Numbered from the stretch's first letter, positions 1 through 8,851 are shown. The stretch: 64,000 nt of DNA from Luteibacter sp. SG786 (GCF_011759605.1 NZ_JAAOYX010000001.1:558001-622000); one strand, 5' to 3'. Notes: generated by a model not told the origin, from the sequence alone. Translations and numbers: made by a program.

Positions 1-66
1 GGGTATGTAGACCGCCAACGTCAAGAGCAGTCCCGCCGCGAGAATGATGTACGGAATCCACTTCAC
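1..66 (-). CDS. start of a membrane protein (cut by window edge)
   Basis: Only the first 22 codons are visible. A GTG start overlaps the stop of the upstream glycosyltransferase gene as GTGA, which suggests translational coupling in the same operon. The visible residues (MKWIPYIILAAGLLLTLAVY...) form a single hydrophobic segment typical of an N-terminal transmembrane helix. By context it could be another membrane glycosyltransferase or helper of the pilin locus, but the fragment is too short to assign a family. Confidence 0.5.
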   Translation of the reverse strand, partial: MKWIPYIILAAGLLLTLAVYIP

Positions 67-2033
67 GGGCGTCGGCCCTGGCGCGCCGCTGCGTCGGTTG
101 CCAGGGTCTGTCTGAGCGCGGCCATCTCGTTCCGCCAGTACCCCTGCCGAGCCAGGATCGTTTCGTGTAGCCACTTCATGCCTTCGCCAGGCCGCGCGGC
201 CGGAGCCTGCAGCGTATCGTAGTGATCCAGGTGCCTCTGCCCCTCAGCAGGATGGCCGCTTCGCCCCAGCGCGGCGGCCTGTTCGAGCGCCACGCCTGGC
301 GAAACCTGGAGGTCCAGGGCCGCATTGAACCATGACAGGGCAGCCGCCGGGTCGTCGCGAGCCAATGCGATCTCGCCGCGAAGGTGCGCGATATCCTGCA
401 TACGGCCGGGGATGGCAGCGACGACGGGATTCGCAGCGGTTGCTTCGAGCAGGCGTTCGATCCCGTCGAGACCAAGGCCGGTGCACGGCCTTGCGACGAT
501 CTTCCCCTCAATCCAATAGGTGAGGAGGGCGCCTGGATCGTGCTTCGCATGGCGCAGCGCGTGCGCGGCAGCCTCGTAAGTTGCTTCGGTCAGCATGTGT
601 CGGCGGCATGCGATATCGATCGCGGTGAAGGCGATCTGCGGCTCCAGTGGGAATCGTTCCAGGGCTGTTCCCAAGCGAGCCGCTGCCGCCGCGTGTTCGC
701 CTGCCTCGTCCTCCAACTGCGTGGCGTAGGCCTGTGCGCGGGCCGAGCCGGGCGCTTCCTCCGCCCACACCCGGGCCCGGGCGAGTGGCTCTCTCCACAA
801 CGACACTGTTTGCGATGTGAGGATCGCTTCACCGAGGAGAAGGGCTGCACCGAGTACCAATGCCCCCGCCCGGTGTGAGCGACCCGCGAGCCACGCTCCT
901 ATGGGCCAGAACAGCAGCATTGCCGGCAGATAATTGCGATGTTCGAAGTAGAGTTCCAGCGCCAGTGAGCTGGACTCCAGCAGGTGACCGGCGAAGAAGA
1001 ACAGCAGAGCCGCCACCGGAATGGGAAATCGCCGCCGCCACCGCCACGCCAGGGCGCAGGCGGCAGCACACGCGATGCATGTAGGCAGGGTGTACCAGGG
1101 GTGGAAAAGGTCGGTGGCCGCCTGATACTGGTCGTGGAAAAGGCTGCCGTAGTGCGAGTCCGCCAGGAAAAGTAGCTTAAGGTAGTCGAGCAGGATGGCC
1201 GGCTCGGTGATGACACGCTGGACAATCGTGAACGATCGCGCCGTGGCCGGACCATGTCCGATCGACTTCAGTAGTACCCAGAGCACCCCTGCCACGACCG
1301 CGACGGCGAGTGGCATGGCCAGCGCGTTCCGCCACCGGACATAGCGCCGCGCCTCATATCGCGCCACGTCGCCGATCGGCAGGGTGGCGTCTATGATCAA
1401 CGCGAGCAGGGGAAGGAGGATGCCGTTCGGCTTGGAAAGCGCGGCGAGGAGCGTGCAGAGACCGAAGGCGGCCAGGAGAAAGAGCGGCCCCGAGCGCTCG
1501 CCCGCCAGCATACGCCGGCGCCCCGACAGCCAAAGGTGCAGGCCGGCTAGCACGAAGCAGGTTGGCAACATCGCTTCGCGTTGCACGATGTACAGCACGG
1601 TGGAAACGAAGAGCGGATGCAGCAGCCAGGCACTTGCGCCGAACACGGCGGCCCATCGGGAGCGTTCGGTCTGCAGGCCATGGAGCCGCCCCAGGTGGTT
1701 CAGCAGCGCGAACAGCAGCGCTCCGTTAAGAAGGTGCAGAAGCAGATTCGTGCGCTTGAATGGGTAGGGGGCGGCAGGCCAGTAGTTGGCGTCGAGCAGG
1801 AAGCTCAGGAGAGAAAGAGGCCTGCCCGTAGGATCGGCCCGCCCCGCCGTCAGGTATCGAACAAGCGTGGTGCCGTTGTCCACGCGACCGAATTCGCCGA
1901 GCACGGGGAGGTTCGCCGCGTCGTCGAAAAAGTAGCCGGTAGCAAGGCCAGGTCGGTACACGGCCGCGCACGCGAGCAGCGCCAGGGCGACGCAGAGTAT
2001 CGGGAAAACCAGGGGACGCAGTCGGGACGGCAA
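63..2033 (-). CDS. TMTC-like GT-C membrane glycosyltransferase with TPR tail
   Basis: This is a predicted polytopic membrane protein of 656 residues. Just after the first membrane helix it has YFFDDA (about residues 34-39), followed by GRPLSLLSF and a LLLHLLNG stretch; this pattern is typical of the TMTC/DUF1736-like GT-C family, where the acidic pair lies in the first periplasmic loop. Roughly residues 60-410 alternate hydrophobic helices and loops, and residues 420-650 are an Ala-rich helical region that reads as tetratricopeptide repeats. GT-C enzymes move sugars from polyprenyl-phosphate donors on the periplasmic face. Position directly after two pilin genes suggests pilin glycosylation, which is inference. 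Translation appears to start at TTG, with GGAA 8 bases upstream, right after the pilin terminator; no better start is seen. Confidence 0.7.
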   Translation of the reverse strand: MPSRLRPLVFPILCVALALLACAAVYRPGLATGYFFDDAANLPVLGEFGRVDNGTTLVRYLTAGRADPTGRPLSLLSFLLDANYWPAAPYPFKRTNLLLHLLNGALLFALLNHLGRLHGLQTERSRWAAVFGASAWLLHPLFVSTVLYIVQREAMLPTCFVLAGLHLWLSGRRRMLAGERSGPLFLLAAFGLCTLLAALSKPNGILLPLLALIIDATLPIGDVARYEARRYVRWRNALAMPLAVAVVAGVLWVLLKSIGHGPATARSFTIVQRVITEPAILLDYLKLLFLADSHYGSLFHDQYQAATDLFHPWYTLPTCIACAAACALAWRWRRRFPIPVAALLFFFAGHLLESSSLALELYFEHRNYLPAMLLFWPIGAWLAGRSHRAGALVLGAALLLGEAILTSQTVSLWREPLARARVWAEEAPGSARAQAYATQLEDEAGEHAAAAARLGTALERFPLEPQIAFTAIDIACRRHMLTEATYEAAAHALRHAKHDPGALLTYWIEGKIVARPCTGLGLDGIERLLEATAANPVVAAIPGRMQDIAHLRGEIALARDDPAAALSWFNAALDLQVSPGVALEQAAALGRSGHPAEGQRHLDHYDTLQAPAARPGEGMKWLHETILARQGYWRNEMAALRQTLATDAAARQGRRP

Positions 2034-2051
2034 AGTAGGGGTTCCGGAAAA

Positions 2052-2079
2052 GAAAAGGGCCGTCGAAACGGCCCTTTTC
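2052..2079 (-). terminator. Rho-independent terminator after the distal pilin gene
   Basis: A 12-bp perfect stem (GAAAAGGGCCGT pairing with ACGGCCCTTTTC) with a four-base loop lies between the pilin stop and the glycosyltransferase start. On the minus strand it is followed by TTTTCC. It should end most pilin transcripts and let only a fraction read into the downstream glycosyltransferase. Confidence 0.75.
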
Positions 2080-2103
2080 CAACCTTGCGAGGCTAGCTGC
2101 GAA

Positions 2104-2571
2104 TTACTGCGCGCGGCAAGCGGTCGGGAGGTACGCTTCGGGAACGTTGGTCTTGGTGGCGCCCTGTGCCGTGGAACGGCAGTTCCAGGTGATCGTACCG
2201 CCGAGGTCCACGGGGGACAGCGAAACGTTCTTGCCGTCGATCTTGTCGTTCGCTTCCTGCGGAGACGTCTTCGAGAAGTTAGCCGTGATCACGCCGTTCG
2301 CAACGACAGTGCTGCTGACGTACTTGCCGGCGGTCGACGCAGCAAGGGTCGGAAGTCCGGCGGAGGCACCCGTCTTCGGGAAGTGGCCCTTGTTGTTATA
2401 GAACTCCGAAACGGCAGTCTTGGCGCCGTCTGCGAGGTTCATGCCTTCGGAAACCTGCGTGCGGATGAGGTAGTTCTGGTACTGCGGGATGGCAATGGCA
2501 GCCAGGATCGCAATGATGGCGACGACGATCATCAGTTCGATGAGCGTGAAGCCCTTCTGGACGTTCTTCAT
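2104..2571 (-). CDS. pilA: type IV major pilin (PilA-like), distal copy
   Basis: The 155-residue product has a classical class III signal: a short basic leader MKNVQKG, then [16 protein letters not shown] with the conserved Glu at position +5 of the mature protein. PilD would cut after Gly7 and N-methylate Phe8. The hydrophobic N-terminal helix is followed by a pilin head with a C-terminal Cys pair (WNCRS and PTACRAQ), which would close the D-region disulfide loop. The subunit is assembled into type IV pili for twitching, adhesion and DNA uptake. It follows a second pilin gene after about 300 bp, has its own likely promoter in that gap, and is followed directly by a strong terminator, as expected for an abundant structural subunit. 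The start has AGGA upstream (GAGGAAACTCC). Confidence 0.93.
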   Translation of the reverse strand: MKNVQKGFTLIELMIVVAIIAILAAIAIPQYQNYLIRTQVSEGMNLADGAKTAVSEFYNNKGHFPKTGASAGLPTLAASTAGKYVSSTVVANGVITANFSKTSPQEANDKIDGKNVSLSPVDLGGTITWNCRSTAQGATKTNVPEAYLPTACRAQ

Positions 2572-2872
2572 GGAGTTTCCTCGTTACGTGTGATCTAACC
2601 GAAAAAGTGATGCCCCCTGAGCCCTAGCACGTCGGCCTGTTTGCAGGCCGACAGCTCCCTCACTTGCTTTGGTCAGGAACCGACCAGGAAGCTCGCCGCA
2701 AAGCGTGCACTGAACATGCCATTGCGTTCGCGACCGACATATTCCCTCATATTTGCCGGTGACGGGATTGTGCATCCGGTCACGCTTGCGAGCAACAGGA
2801 AAATTTCGAGGATTCAGTGCATTGCGCCGAAACATGGATGTGACGCAAAAGGTCAGAAGTTGACGTGGCACG
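2572..2872 (-). other. pilin-pilin intergenic region with hairpin
   Basis: This 301-bp gap between the two pilin genes shows no convincing gene. It contains a 9-bp perfect hairpin (GTCGGCCTG / CAGGCCGAC, positions 2631-2652, loop TTTG) without a U tract, about 60 bases upstream of the distal pilin start. It may stabilise or attenuate the leader. A sigma-54 site (GG-N10-GC), which drives pilA in Pseudomonas, was looked for on the minus strand and not found with correct spacing. Confidence 0.4.
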
Positions 2873-3310
2873 TCAGGTCTTGCGGCATGCACTGGGCATG
2901 TATTTGCTGTCCACCGTGCCACGGCAGGCCCAGCTGATGCTGCCGCCATTGGCCACAGGAGAAAGAAGGAGGGTCTGGTTCTTTAGCTTATCGTTCGTAT
3001 CGGCATGGTCGAAACTGACGGTCACCAATCCCCCGGTGGAAACGCTCAGGGCCGATACGTACTTTCCGGAGATCGACGAGGCGCGCGGAAGCCCTGCGGA
3101 CTCGTTCGAGCGAGGGAATTCGCCCTTATTGGTCATGAATTCCCAGATGGCGGTCTTCGCACCCGACGCGATCGTGAATCCTTCCGATGCCTGGGCGCGG
3201 ATCACGTAGGCCTGGTATTGGGGGATGGCGATAGATGCGAGGATGGCAATGATCGCGACCACGATCATCAGCTCGATCAAAGTGAATCCGCTGGAATTCC
3301 GGCGAGTCAT
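2873..3310 (-). CDS. pilA: type IV pilin (PilA-like), proximal copy
   Basis: This 145-residue pilin has a leader MTRRNSSG, cleavage before [19 protein letters not shown], and Glu at mature position 5. Its C-terminal half differs from the neighbouring pilin but keeps two Cys (WACRG and SACRKT) that would form the usual disulfide loop. The start codon overlaps the stop of the upstream GT39-like gene (ATGA), so pilin and glycosyltransferase are translationally coupled. It may be a minor or alternative major subunit, or a variant used under other conditions; the sequence does not decide this. Confidence 0.9.
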   Translation of the reverse strand: MTRRNSSGFTLIELMIVVAIIAILASIAIPQYQAYVIRAQASEGFTIASGAKTAIWEFMTNKGEFPRSNESAGLPRASSISGKYVSALSVSTGGLVTVSFDHADTNDKLKNQTLLLSPVANGGSISWACRGTVDSKYMPSACRKT

Positions 3311-4737
3311 GGTGTGTCCCCTGTGGATGGCGAGGTTTCAGCAGGTTTCGTACCAAGGTCGGTTTGTGAGCCTTCGGGGAGCTTCGAAACGTGATTCAAA
3401 TCACGGGCCGTCCGTTGCTTGCGGAGTCGGCTGGCCAGCCAGAACACTCCGCCGCTGGCCAGAAGGATCTCGATGCCGCGGAATGGGATCGAATAGCGAG
3501 GCTCCGACTGGAGGATGCTATAGATGAGGGTCACGTATAACGCCAGCACGGCACAGGCGAGTCCTACGATTTGGCGGCGCTGCAAAAGCGCACTGACCGC
3601 GCCAACCAGGGCCAGTAACATCAGCAGCGGATTGACCAGGAAGCAGGCCGCTTCCATCGGAGCCCATGGCCCGCCCTTTTCGAACGGGGAGGAGCGCGTC
3701 GCATAGACGTAGATATCCCCCTGGCCGATGCGGATATCCCATTCCCAAAGGAGCTTTGGCTTACCCAGGTACCAGCGCAAATAAGGCAGGGGTAGCTCAC
3801 TCATGCGATGCCTCATGAGCGCCAGGCCGGCAAGTGGGTCCTTCTGTAGAAGGTCCATCTCATACTGCATGCCCCGGAGCTGGTCCATGCTCTCCGGGTC
3901 GCCCTCGGTCGCCGCGAGTTGGTAGGCCACGTGATAGGTTGGCCAGGACCCTTGAACGAGGTTGGTGATCGCTCGACTCGTTGCACTCGTGGAGGGCGGG
4001 AGTGTCAGCGACCGCAGGCCCCAGGCCATCGGTAACACGAGCGAAGCGAGCGCGAACGCAATCGCTAGCTTCCGTGCTGCGAGCTTCCGCCACCATAGGA
4101 TGACGGCAAGCAACGCCCCGAAGGGAATCAGCACGGCGTTCGTCATCGCCGCGAGGCCGAAGGCCAGGCCGGTGAGCAGGTGGCGGCCAAGCGAAGGCCG
4201 ATGCACGCTGGAACTCAGCACCAGCAGTGCGCTTGCGCAGAGAAAGCCCACCAGTGTTTCGGAGAGTAGGTACGCCGTGATGGAGATGCTGTGAGGCCAG
4301 ATCGCCATGAGGACAGCGGCCGCGGCAAGACCGGCCGTGGGTAGCCAGCGGCGTGCCGCGAGTATGAGGAAAGAGACGGTAAGGGCTCCAAGGAACGCCT
4401 GCACCAGTAGCATGGCTCCATAAAACGCCGGGAAGCTGCCGGTTGCGGTCAGCACCGCTGCCATCAGGAGCGGATAGCCCGGATCGCGGAAACTGTTCGG
4501 TACTGCTATGGCCGTGGCCGGCGACGCGCTGGAGTACACGCCGCGATGAACCATATTCCACGCGTAACGATAATACTGCACTGCGTCGCCGCGGATATTT
4601 TCCTGATTGACGTCCTGGAGCACCTGGGCGTGCGTGACGAAATACCAGCGAAGCAACAGGGCGAGCACGCCTCCGAGCACGGCGATGAGGATGCCGGCGC
4701 GGTTCCGCCGCGCGTTCTCGGCATGATCGGTGTGCAT
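3307..4737 (-). CDS. GT39/ArnT-like membrane glycosyltransferase
   Basis: The product of about 476 residues is a polytopic inner-membrane protein. After the first helix it has GDAVQYYRYAW, and then FRDPGYPLLMA, a pattern seen in GT-C enzymes of the GT39/PMT_2/ArnT group, where an acidic residue in the first periplasmic loop is catalytic. EPRYSIPF near the C-terminus is also typical of the group. About ten hydrophobic helices are visible and the last 45 residues are a polar cytoplasmic tail. I chose the ATG at MHTDHAENARR, preceded by GGGGGCC, rather than a longer frame whose first 77 residues look non-coding. It overlaps the downstream pilin by ATGA, which makes the pilin a plausible acceptor of the transferred sugar (inference). 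Confidence 0.75.
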   Translation of the reverse strand: MHTDHAENARRNRAGILIAVLGGVLALLLRWYFVTHAQVLQDVNQENIRGDAVQYYRYAWNMVHRGVYSSASPATAIAVPNSFRDPGYPLLMAAVLTATGSFPAFYGAMLLVQAFLGALTVSFLILAARRWLPTAGLAAAAVLMAIWPHSISITAYLLSETLVGFLCASALLVLSSSVHRPSLGRHLLTGLAFGLAAMTNAVLIPFGALLAVILWWRKLAARKLAIAFALASLVLPMAWGLRSLTLPPSTSATSRAITNLVQGSWPTYHVAYQLAATEGDPESMDQLRGMQYEMDLLQKDPLAGLALMRHRMSELPLPYLRWYLGKPKLLWEWDIRIGQGDIYVYATRSSPFEKGGPWAPMEAACFLVNPLLMLLALVGAVSALLQRRQIVGLACAVLALYVTLIYSILQSEPRYSIPFRGIEILLASGGVFWLASRLRKQRTARDLNHVSKLPEGSQTDLGTKPAETSPSTGDTP

Positions 4738-4873
4738 CTTGGCCCCCAGTGGTTTGGTAACTCGTCGAGTCTGGTCGACAAGGATACGCGATGGGCTCGA
4801 GGTAACAATGCGAACTTGCATGCGCTTGTCCACCCCCGTACCGTGCCCACCAAGCACACCCAAGGGAGCCCCC

Positions 4874-6964
4874 ATGAAACCTCTGTTCGCCGCGCTAGCC
4901 CTGGCCCTAGCCTCCGGCCCCGTCCTGGCCGCCGACGCCGACAACGCCGCCCCGCACCCGTTCTCCATCCGCGACCTGGTGATGATGGACCGCGTGAGCG
5001 ACCCGCAGCTGTCGCCTGACGGGCGCTATGCGCTGTTCTCGGTTCGGGCCACCGATTACGCGGCGAACAAGGGTGTGAGTTCCATCTATATGGTGGACCT
5101 CAACAAGCCGCCCCAGCCCGTGATGGTGGTGGAGAAGGGGGCCTCCCCGCGCTGGGCTCCGGATGGGAAATCGATCTATTACACGGCGCCGCAGGACGGC
5201 ACAGCCCAGGTGTGGCATCGCGCCTTCGACGCAGACGGCACGGGCAAGGGGCTCTCGCTGAGCGCCCGGGCCGGCGAGCCGGTGACGAACGCACCGTTGG
5301 ACGTCAATGCGTTCAAGCTCTCACCGGACGGCTCGAAGCTTCTCCTGAGCTACGACGTGTTCACCGACTGCCCGGACCTGGCCTGCACTAAGGAGCGCCT
5401 GGACGGACGGGAGAAGGACAAGTCCACCGGCACCGTCTACGACAAGCTCTTCGTCCGCCACTGGGACACCTGGGCGGACGGGCGGCGCTCGCAGCTGTAC
5501 ATCGCCGACGCAAGCGCTCCGTCGCAGCCGGTGCTTCTCAGCCGCGACATCGATGGCGACGTGCCGAGCAAGCCCTTCGGCGGTGACGACGAGTTCGCTT
5601 TCTCGCCCGACGGCAAGACCGTCTATTTCGATGTGCGCATCGCCGGCAAGGCCGAGCCTTGGTCGACTAACTTCGACATCTACAGCGTGCCGGCTGACGG
5701 CTCGGCGGCTCCGGCGAATCTCACCGCCGAAAACCTGGCCTGGGACGCGAACCCGCTCGTGTCGCCCGACGGCAAGACCCTCTACTACACAGCCATGAAG
5801 GAACCGGGGTCCGAGGCTGACCGCTTCGGCATCATGGCCCTTGACCTGGCTTCCGGCGGCAAGCGGGAGGTGGCTCCCACGTGGGACCGTTCCTCCGGAG
5901 CGTTGCAGATTTCGCCCGACGGCAAGACCCTCTACACCACGACCGACGACAACGGTCAGCACCCGCTTTTCGCCATCGATACGGCAACCGGCAAGGCCAC
6001 CATCCTGGTGACCGATGGCTCGGTGTCGGCGTTCTCGGCACAGGGCAAGAAGATCCTGCTGAGCCGCGACGACCTGAAGCGGCCGGCCGACCTCTACACC
6101 GCCGACCTCAACGGCAAGGGTCTCAAGCAGGTGACCCATTTCAACGCCAAGCGGATCAAGGGCGCGCAGACCGGCGACTTCGAGTTCTTCACCTTCAAGG
6201 GCTGGAACAACGAGACCGTGCAGGGCTACGTGGTGAAGCCGGTGGGCTTCAAGCGCGGCAAGTCCTACCCGGTTGCCTTCATCATCCACGGCGGCCCGCA
6301 GGGCGCGATGACCAACAGCTGGAGCTACCGCTGGAACGCCCAGACGTACGCGGGCCAGGGTTTCGCGGTAGTCACGATCAACTTCCACGGCTCCACCGGC
6401 TACGGCCAGGCCTTCACCGAATCCATCTCCGGCGATTGGGGCGGCAAACCGCTGGAAGACCTGAAGGCCGGCTGGAACGCAGCACTGTCGAAGTACAAGT
6501 TCCTCGACGGTGATCGTGCCTGCGCGCTCGGCGCCAGTTACGGCGGCTACATGGTCTACTGGATGGCCGGCAACTGGAACCAGCCGTGGAAGTGCTTCGT
6601 CGACCACGACGGCGTGTTCGACGCACGCGCTATGTATTACGAGACCGAAGAGCTGTGGTTCGAGGAAAAGGAAAACGGCGGCACGCAGTTCGACCACCCG
6701 GAGAACTACGAGCGCTTCAATCCGGTCAACCATGTAAAGGACTGGCGCGTGCCGATGCTCATCGTGCACAGCGGTAAGGACTTCCGCATTCCCGACACGC
6801 AGGGCCTTGGCGCCTTCACTGCGCTACAGCGTCGTGGTATTCCCAGCAAGCTCCTGCACTTCCCCGACGAAAACCATTGGGTGCTCAAGCCGCAGAACAG
6901 TGTGCAGTGGCATGAGACAGTGAATGCGTGGTTGAAAGAGTGGACGGAGCCGCAGGCGAAGTAG
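4874..6964 (+). CDS. secreted S9 family peptidase (prolyl oligopeptidase type)
   Basis: This 696-residue enzyme has a signal peptide (MKPLFAALALALASGPVLAA) and should act in the periplasm or outside the cell. Residues 40-430 are a beta-propeller-like region with repeated SPDGK motifs of the PD40/WD40 type. Residues about 450-690 are the alpha/beta-hydrolase domain: nucleophile Ser555 in GASYGGYM, Asp636 in HSGKDFRIP and His668 in ENHWVL. Family members cut dipeptides or acyl-amino acids from short peptides, and this one resembles the DPP/acylaminoacyl-peptidase branch. The start follows AAGGGAGCC. The gene is single, divergent from the pilin locus, and ends at a strong terminator. Confidence 0.92.
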   Translation: MKPLFAALALALASGPVLAADADNAAPHPFSIRDLVMMDRVSDPQLSPDGRYALFSVRATDYAANKGVSSIYMVDLNKPPQPVMVVEKGASPRWAPDGKSIYYTAPQDGTAQVWHRAFDADGTGKGLSLSARAGEPVTNAPLDVNAFKLSPDGSKLLLSYDVFTDCPDLACTKERLDGREKDKSTGTVYDKLFVRHWDTWADGRRSQLYIADASAPSQPVLLSRDIDGDVPSKPFGGDDEFAFSPDGKTVYFDVRIAGKAEPWSTNFDIYSVPADGSAAPANLTAENLAWDANPLVSPDGKTLYYTAMKEPGSEADRFGIMALDLASGGKREVAPTWDRSSGALQISPDGKTLYTTTDDNGQHPLFAIDTATGKATILVTDGSVSAFSAQGKKILLSRDDLKRPADLYTADLNGKGLKQVTHFNAKRIKGAQTGDFEFFTFKGWNNETVQGYVVKPVGFKRGKSYPVAFIIHGGPQGAMTNSWSYRWNAQTYAGQGFAVVTINFHGSTGYGQAFTESISGDWGGKPLEDLKAGWNAALSKYKFLDGDRACALGASYGGYMVYWMAGNWNQPWKCFVDHDGVFDARAMYYETEELWFEEKENGGTQFDHPENYERFNPVNHVKDWRVPMLIVHSGKDFRIPDTQGLGAFTALQRRGIPSKLLHFPDENHWVLKPQNSVQWHETVNAWLKEWTEPQAK

Positions 6965-6974
6965 GCTTTAGAGG

Positions 6975-7001
6975 AGGGCGGCGGCCGGCGGCCGCCCTTT
7001 C
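6975..7001 (+). terminator. Rho-independent terminator after the S9 peptidase
   Basis: A GC-rich stem AGGGCGGC / GCCGCCCT with an eight-base loop GGCCGGCG is followed by TTTC. It starts 10 bases after the stop codon. Confidence 0.75.
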
Positions 7002-7143
7002 TCGGGGCAAGCCTCATGCGGCCTTTCGCTAGCCGATGAGGAATACGGGGCGAGCTACACGCTTCGACGAGATACCTCTAATGCTCGACCATGGTACTTG
7101 AGAACCTGGCCTCGCAACTGCCTCTGCACCTAGACAAATAACC

Positions 7144-7470
7144 ATGCTGACGTTGCCGCGATTTTGGATCTATCTCTTTTGGTCAGTCGGGGTGTTGTGT
7201 CTGGCGGCACAGACAGCTCTCAGATTCCGTCTGGTCCATATCCTCTCAACAAGATATCCGGCCTTATACCTGCAGTTAAGGTCGCCGCCATTTTTTGCTT
7301 CGTTGATGCCCTCGAGCCGCCCGGAGCTAATATCGGCTCTTGCGGCGATGCCGATAACGACCTTGACGAGTTCTGAGTGGCATATAGTCAGGGCAATCAG
7401 GATTATTGGTGTCGTCGGCCAATTGCTTACCTTAGGCGTTATTGCAAGTGCAGTCTTGAGTATTCGCTAG
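7144..7470 (+). CDS. small hypothetical membrane protein
   Basis: The 108-residue product has hydrophobic segments at about residues 6-26 and 85-105, with a polar middle; I do not recognise a family. It opens a stretch of about 2.5 kb that is visibly poorer in G+C than the rest of the window and holds only short uncharacterised genes on this strand. No clear ribosome-binding site precedes the ATG (only AAATAACC), so expression is uncertain. It may be a recently acquired or decaying gene. Confidence 0.45.
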   Translation: MLTLPRFWIYLFWSVGVLCLAAQTALRFRLVHILSTRYPALYLQLRSPPFFASLMPSSRPELISALAAMPITTLTSSEWHIVRAIRIIGVVGQLLTLGVIASAVLSIR

Positions 7471-7570
7471 CTGCTATATCGCTTTGGGGCTGAGAGCGGG
7501 GTGAATATCGTTGCCCTTCATCGTGGTATGGCCAATCCAATCGTTCTTCGCCACCACCAAGAGGTAGATC

Positions 7571-8044
7571 TTGAGGCGCTACATTGTCAAGACTGTGCTT
7601 CTAATGGGGCTGGGGGCGTCGAGCGGATGCTCGCAAGGAGGGGCGCAACTTGATGCGTTGTTGCCAGCCGCCGCGACGAGCATCACCCATACTCAACATT
7701 CCGAGGCGGGCGACGGGGTTGCATTTAACCTGGAGACGCCCCCCTTTTCCTATGAATACATAGAGGGACTCAGGAGCAAGCTACGTAGCTCAGGCTACAC
7801 GCTGTGTGAGAAATCGGCGATAAAGAACTGGGAGCGTAAGCCATCCGATGCTCAACCTCATGGAGAAGAGGGCTTCTGGATGGTGGATCTGTATGAAGCT
7901 AAGCACTACACAAGTTTCCTCATCGTTCGTGTTTTGGCGACGCCGACAGATAGAGGTACGTGGAGACAGCACTTTTTTCTCGCGGTACAGGAAGTCCCAG
8001 AAGGGCGTCAGGATATGAAATCCATCGGTAAATTCTGTGACTGA
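7571..8044 (+). CDS. putative lipoprotein, unknown function
   Basis: The product of 157 residues begins MRRYIVKTVLLMGLGASSGC, a basic n-region and hydrophobic core ending at Cys20, which resembles a lipobox, although the -3 position is Ser. The mature part is soluble, with aromatic and charged residues and a C-terminal Cys (KFCD). It starts at TTG, chosen because GAGG sits six bases upstream and because it supplies the full signal peptide; an internal ATG at residue 12 would destroy it. I recognise no family. It lies among other orphan genes of low GC, so transfer is plausible. Confidence 0.55.
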   Translation: MRRYIVKTVLLMGLGASSGCSQGGAQLDALLPAAATSITHTQHSEAGDGVAFNLETPPFSYEYIEGLRSKLRSSGYTLCEKSAIKNWERKPSDAQPHGEEGFWMVDLYEAKHYTSFLIVRVLATPTDRGTWRQHFFLAVQEVPEGRQDMKSIGKFCD

Positions 8045-8180
8045 GTTCAGGGGCTCCTTGTTCGTAGCGGGGCGTCACCAGCCGCCTGGTCACTCGTCTA
8101 CAGTGCATATGCGCCAGCCAAGCCCGATGGGTGGGGCGATCACAACCAATTTCCACGGCTTGGCTTTTTAAAGGGTCTCC

Positions 8181-8714
8181 ATGTCGATCAAAATACCTCC
8201 TGTTCTAGCCGAAAGCGATGAATATGCGGATCTTTCCGAGGAGGATCGCGCTGCATTCGTCAGGCGCTTAGAAAGCGTTCAAGAGTTAGGGGTATCGCTT
8301 GCTCAAGGTGATAGAAGGGGATCTTATCCCGACTTCTTTCAGTTTGTTGAAGATCTTGAGCTGGATGCAAGTCATCTACAAGAGTTCGATGCATCGACCA
8401 GTGTTTATCTCAGTCGCTGGGCAATTCACTATTCCTGGTCGTTCTACACAACGCCTGGAGATATGCGACATGTCCTTACGGAAGATCTCCTCCAGCTGAT
8501 CGATGCGAGCGAGCCATCGACCGATGCCCCGCTTGGCGCATCGGAGTACTGGTTCAGCGAACTTGGTCGAGGCTTAGCCGTATCGGTGGATGCGATCGTC
8601 AATGCGAAGGACTATGGGGTGGCAATAGCCCATCACATCGCGCTGGATATTTTATTGTCCAGATTGCTGACGTCTTCCTATCGGCTTCGGCTAAATCGTC
8701 TTGTCCCAAGATGA
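8181..8714 (+). CDS. hypothetical cytoplasmic protein
   Basis: This 177-residue acidic protein has no signal peptide or membrane segment. It reads as mostly helical, with Asp/Glu-rich N-terminal and central parts (AESDEYADLSEEDRAAF) and an Arg-rich C-terminus (YRLRLNRLVPR). No family was recognised. Small acidic orphan genes like this often turn out to be immunity proteins next to toxin genes, but no toxin or Rhs core is visible here, so that is speculation. The start follows AAGGGTCTCC. Its stop overlaps the ATG of a 46-codon frame (ATGA). Confidence 0.55.
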   Translation: MSIKIPPVLAESDEYADLSEEDRAAFVRRLESVQELGVSLAQGDRRGSYPDFFQFVEDLELDASHLQEFDASTSVYLSRWAIHYSWSFYTTPGDMRHVLTEDLLQLIDASEPSTDAPLGASEYWFSELGRGLAVSVDAIVNAKDYGVAIAHHIALDILLSRLLTSSYRLRLNRLVPR

Positions 8715-8851
8715 AACTCGTTTACAGTCACGCTTGTATAAGCGGTCGCGGATTCGGTGCCCATGATGCAGAATTCGTGGTTCCCGCCGCAGGAGCAATG
8801 ACAGCTCGCAAGTTTGTTGGGGCGCCAATCGACGATACGCCGTTCCCATAG
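8711..8851 (+). CDS. possible 46-residue protein coupled to the gene before it
   Basis: A 46-codon frame begins inside the stop of the preceding gene (ATGA) and ends at TAG. It would encode a protein starting MKLVYSHACISGRGFG and ending GAPIDDTPFP. The exact ATGA overlap is the usual sign of translational coupling and the composition is not obviously random, but there is no independent ribosome-binding site and no recognised family. It could equally be a chance frame or the remnant of a longer gene. Confidence 0.35.
   Translation: MKLVYSHACISGRGFGAHDAEFVVPAAGAMTARKFVGAPIDDTPFP

Noticed and set aside
2600-2880. Sigma-54 promoter for the distal pilin
   Set aside because: TGGCAC and TTGC-like pieces occur (for example near 2862-2881) but the spacing is wrong or they lie on the plus strand.
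8045-8180. Possible Rhs C-terminal remnant before the acidic orphan gene
   Set aside because: A short frame ends in HGLAF-like residues, but no Rhs core or DPxGL motif is present.
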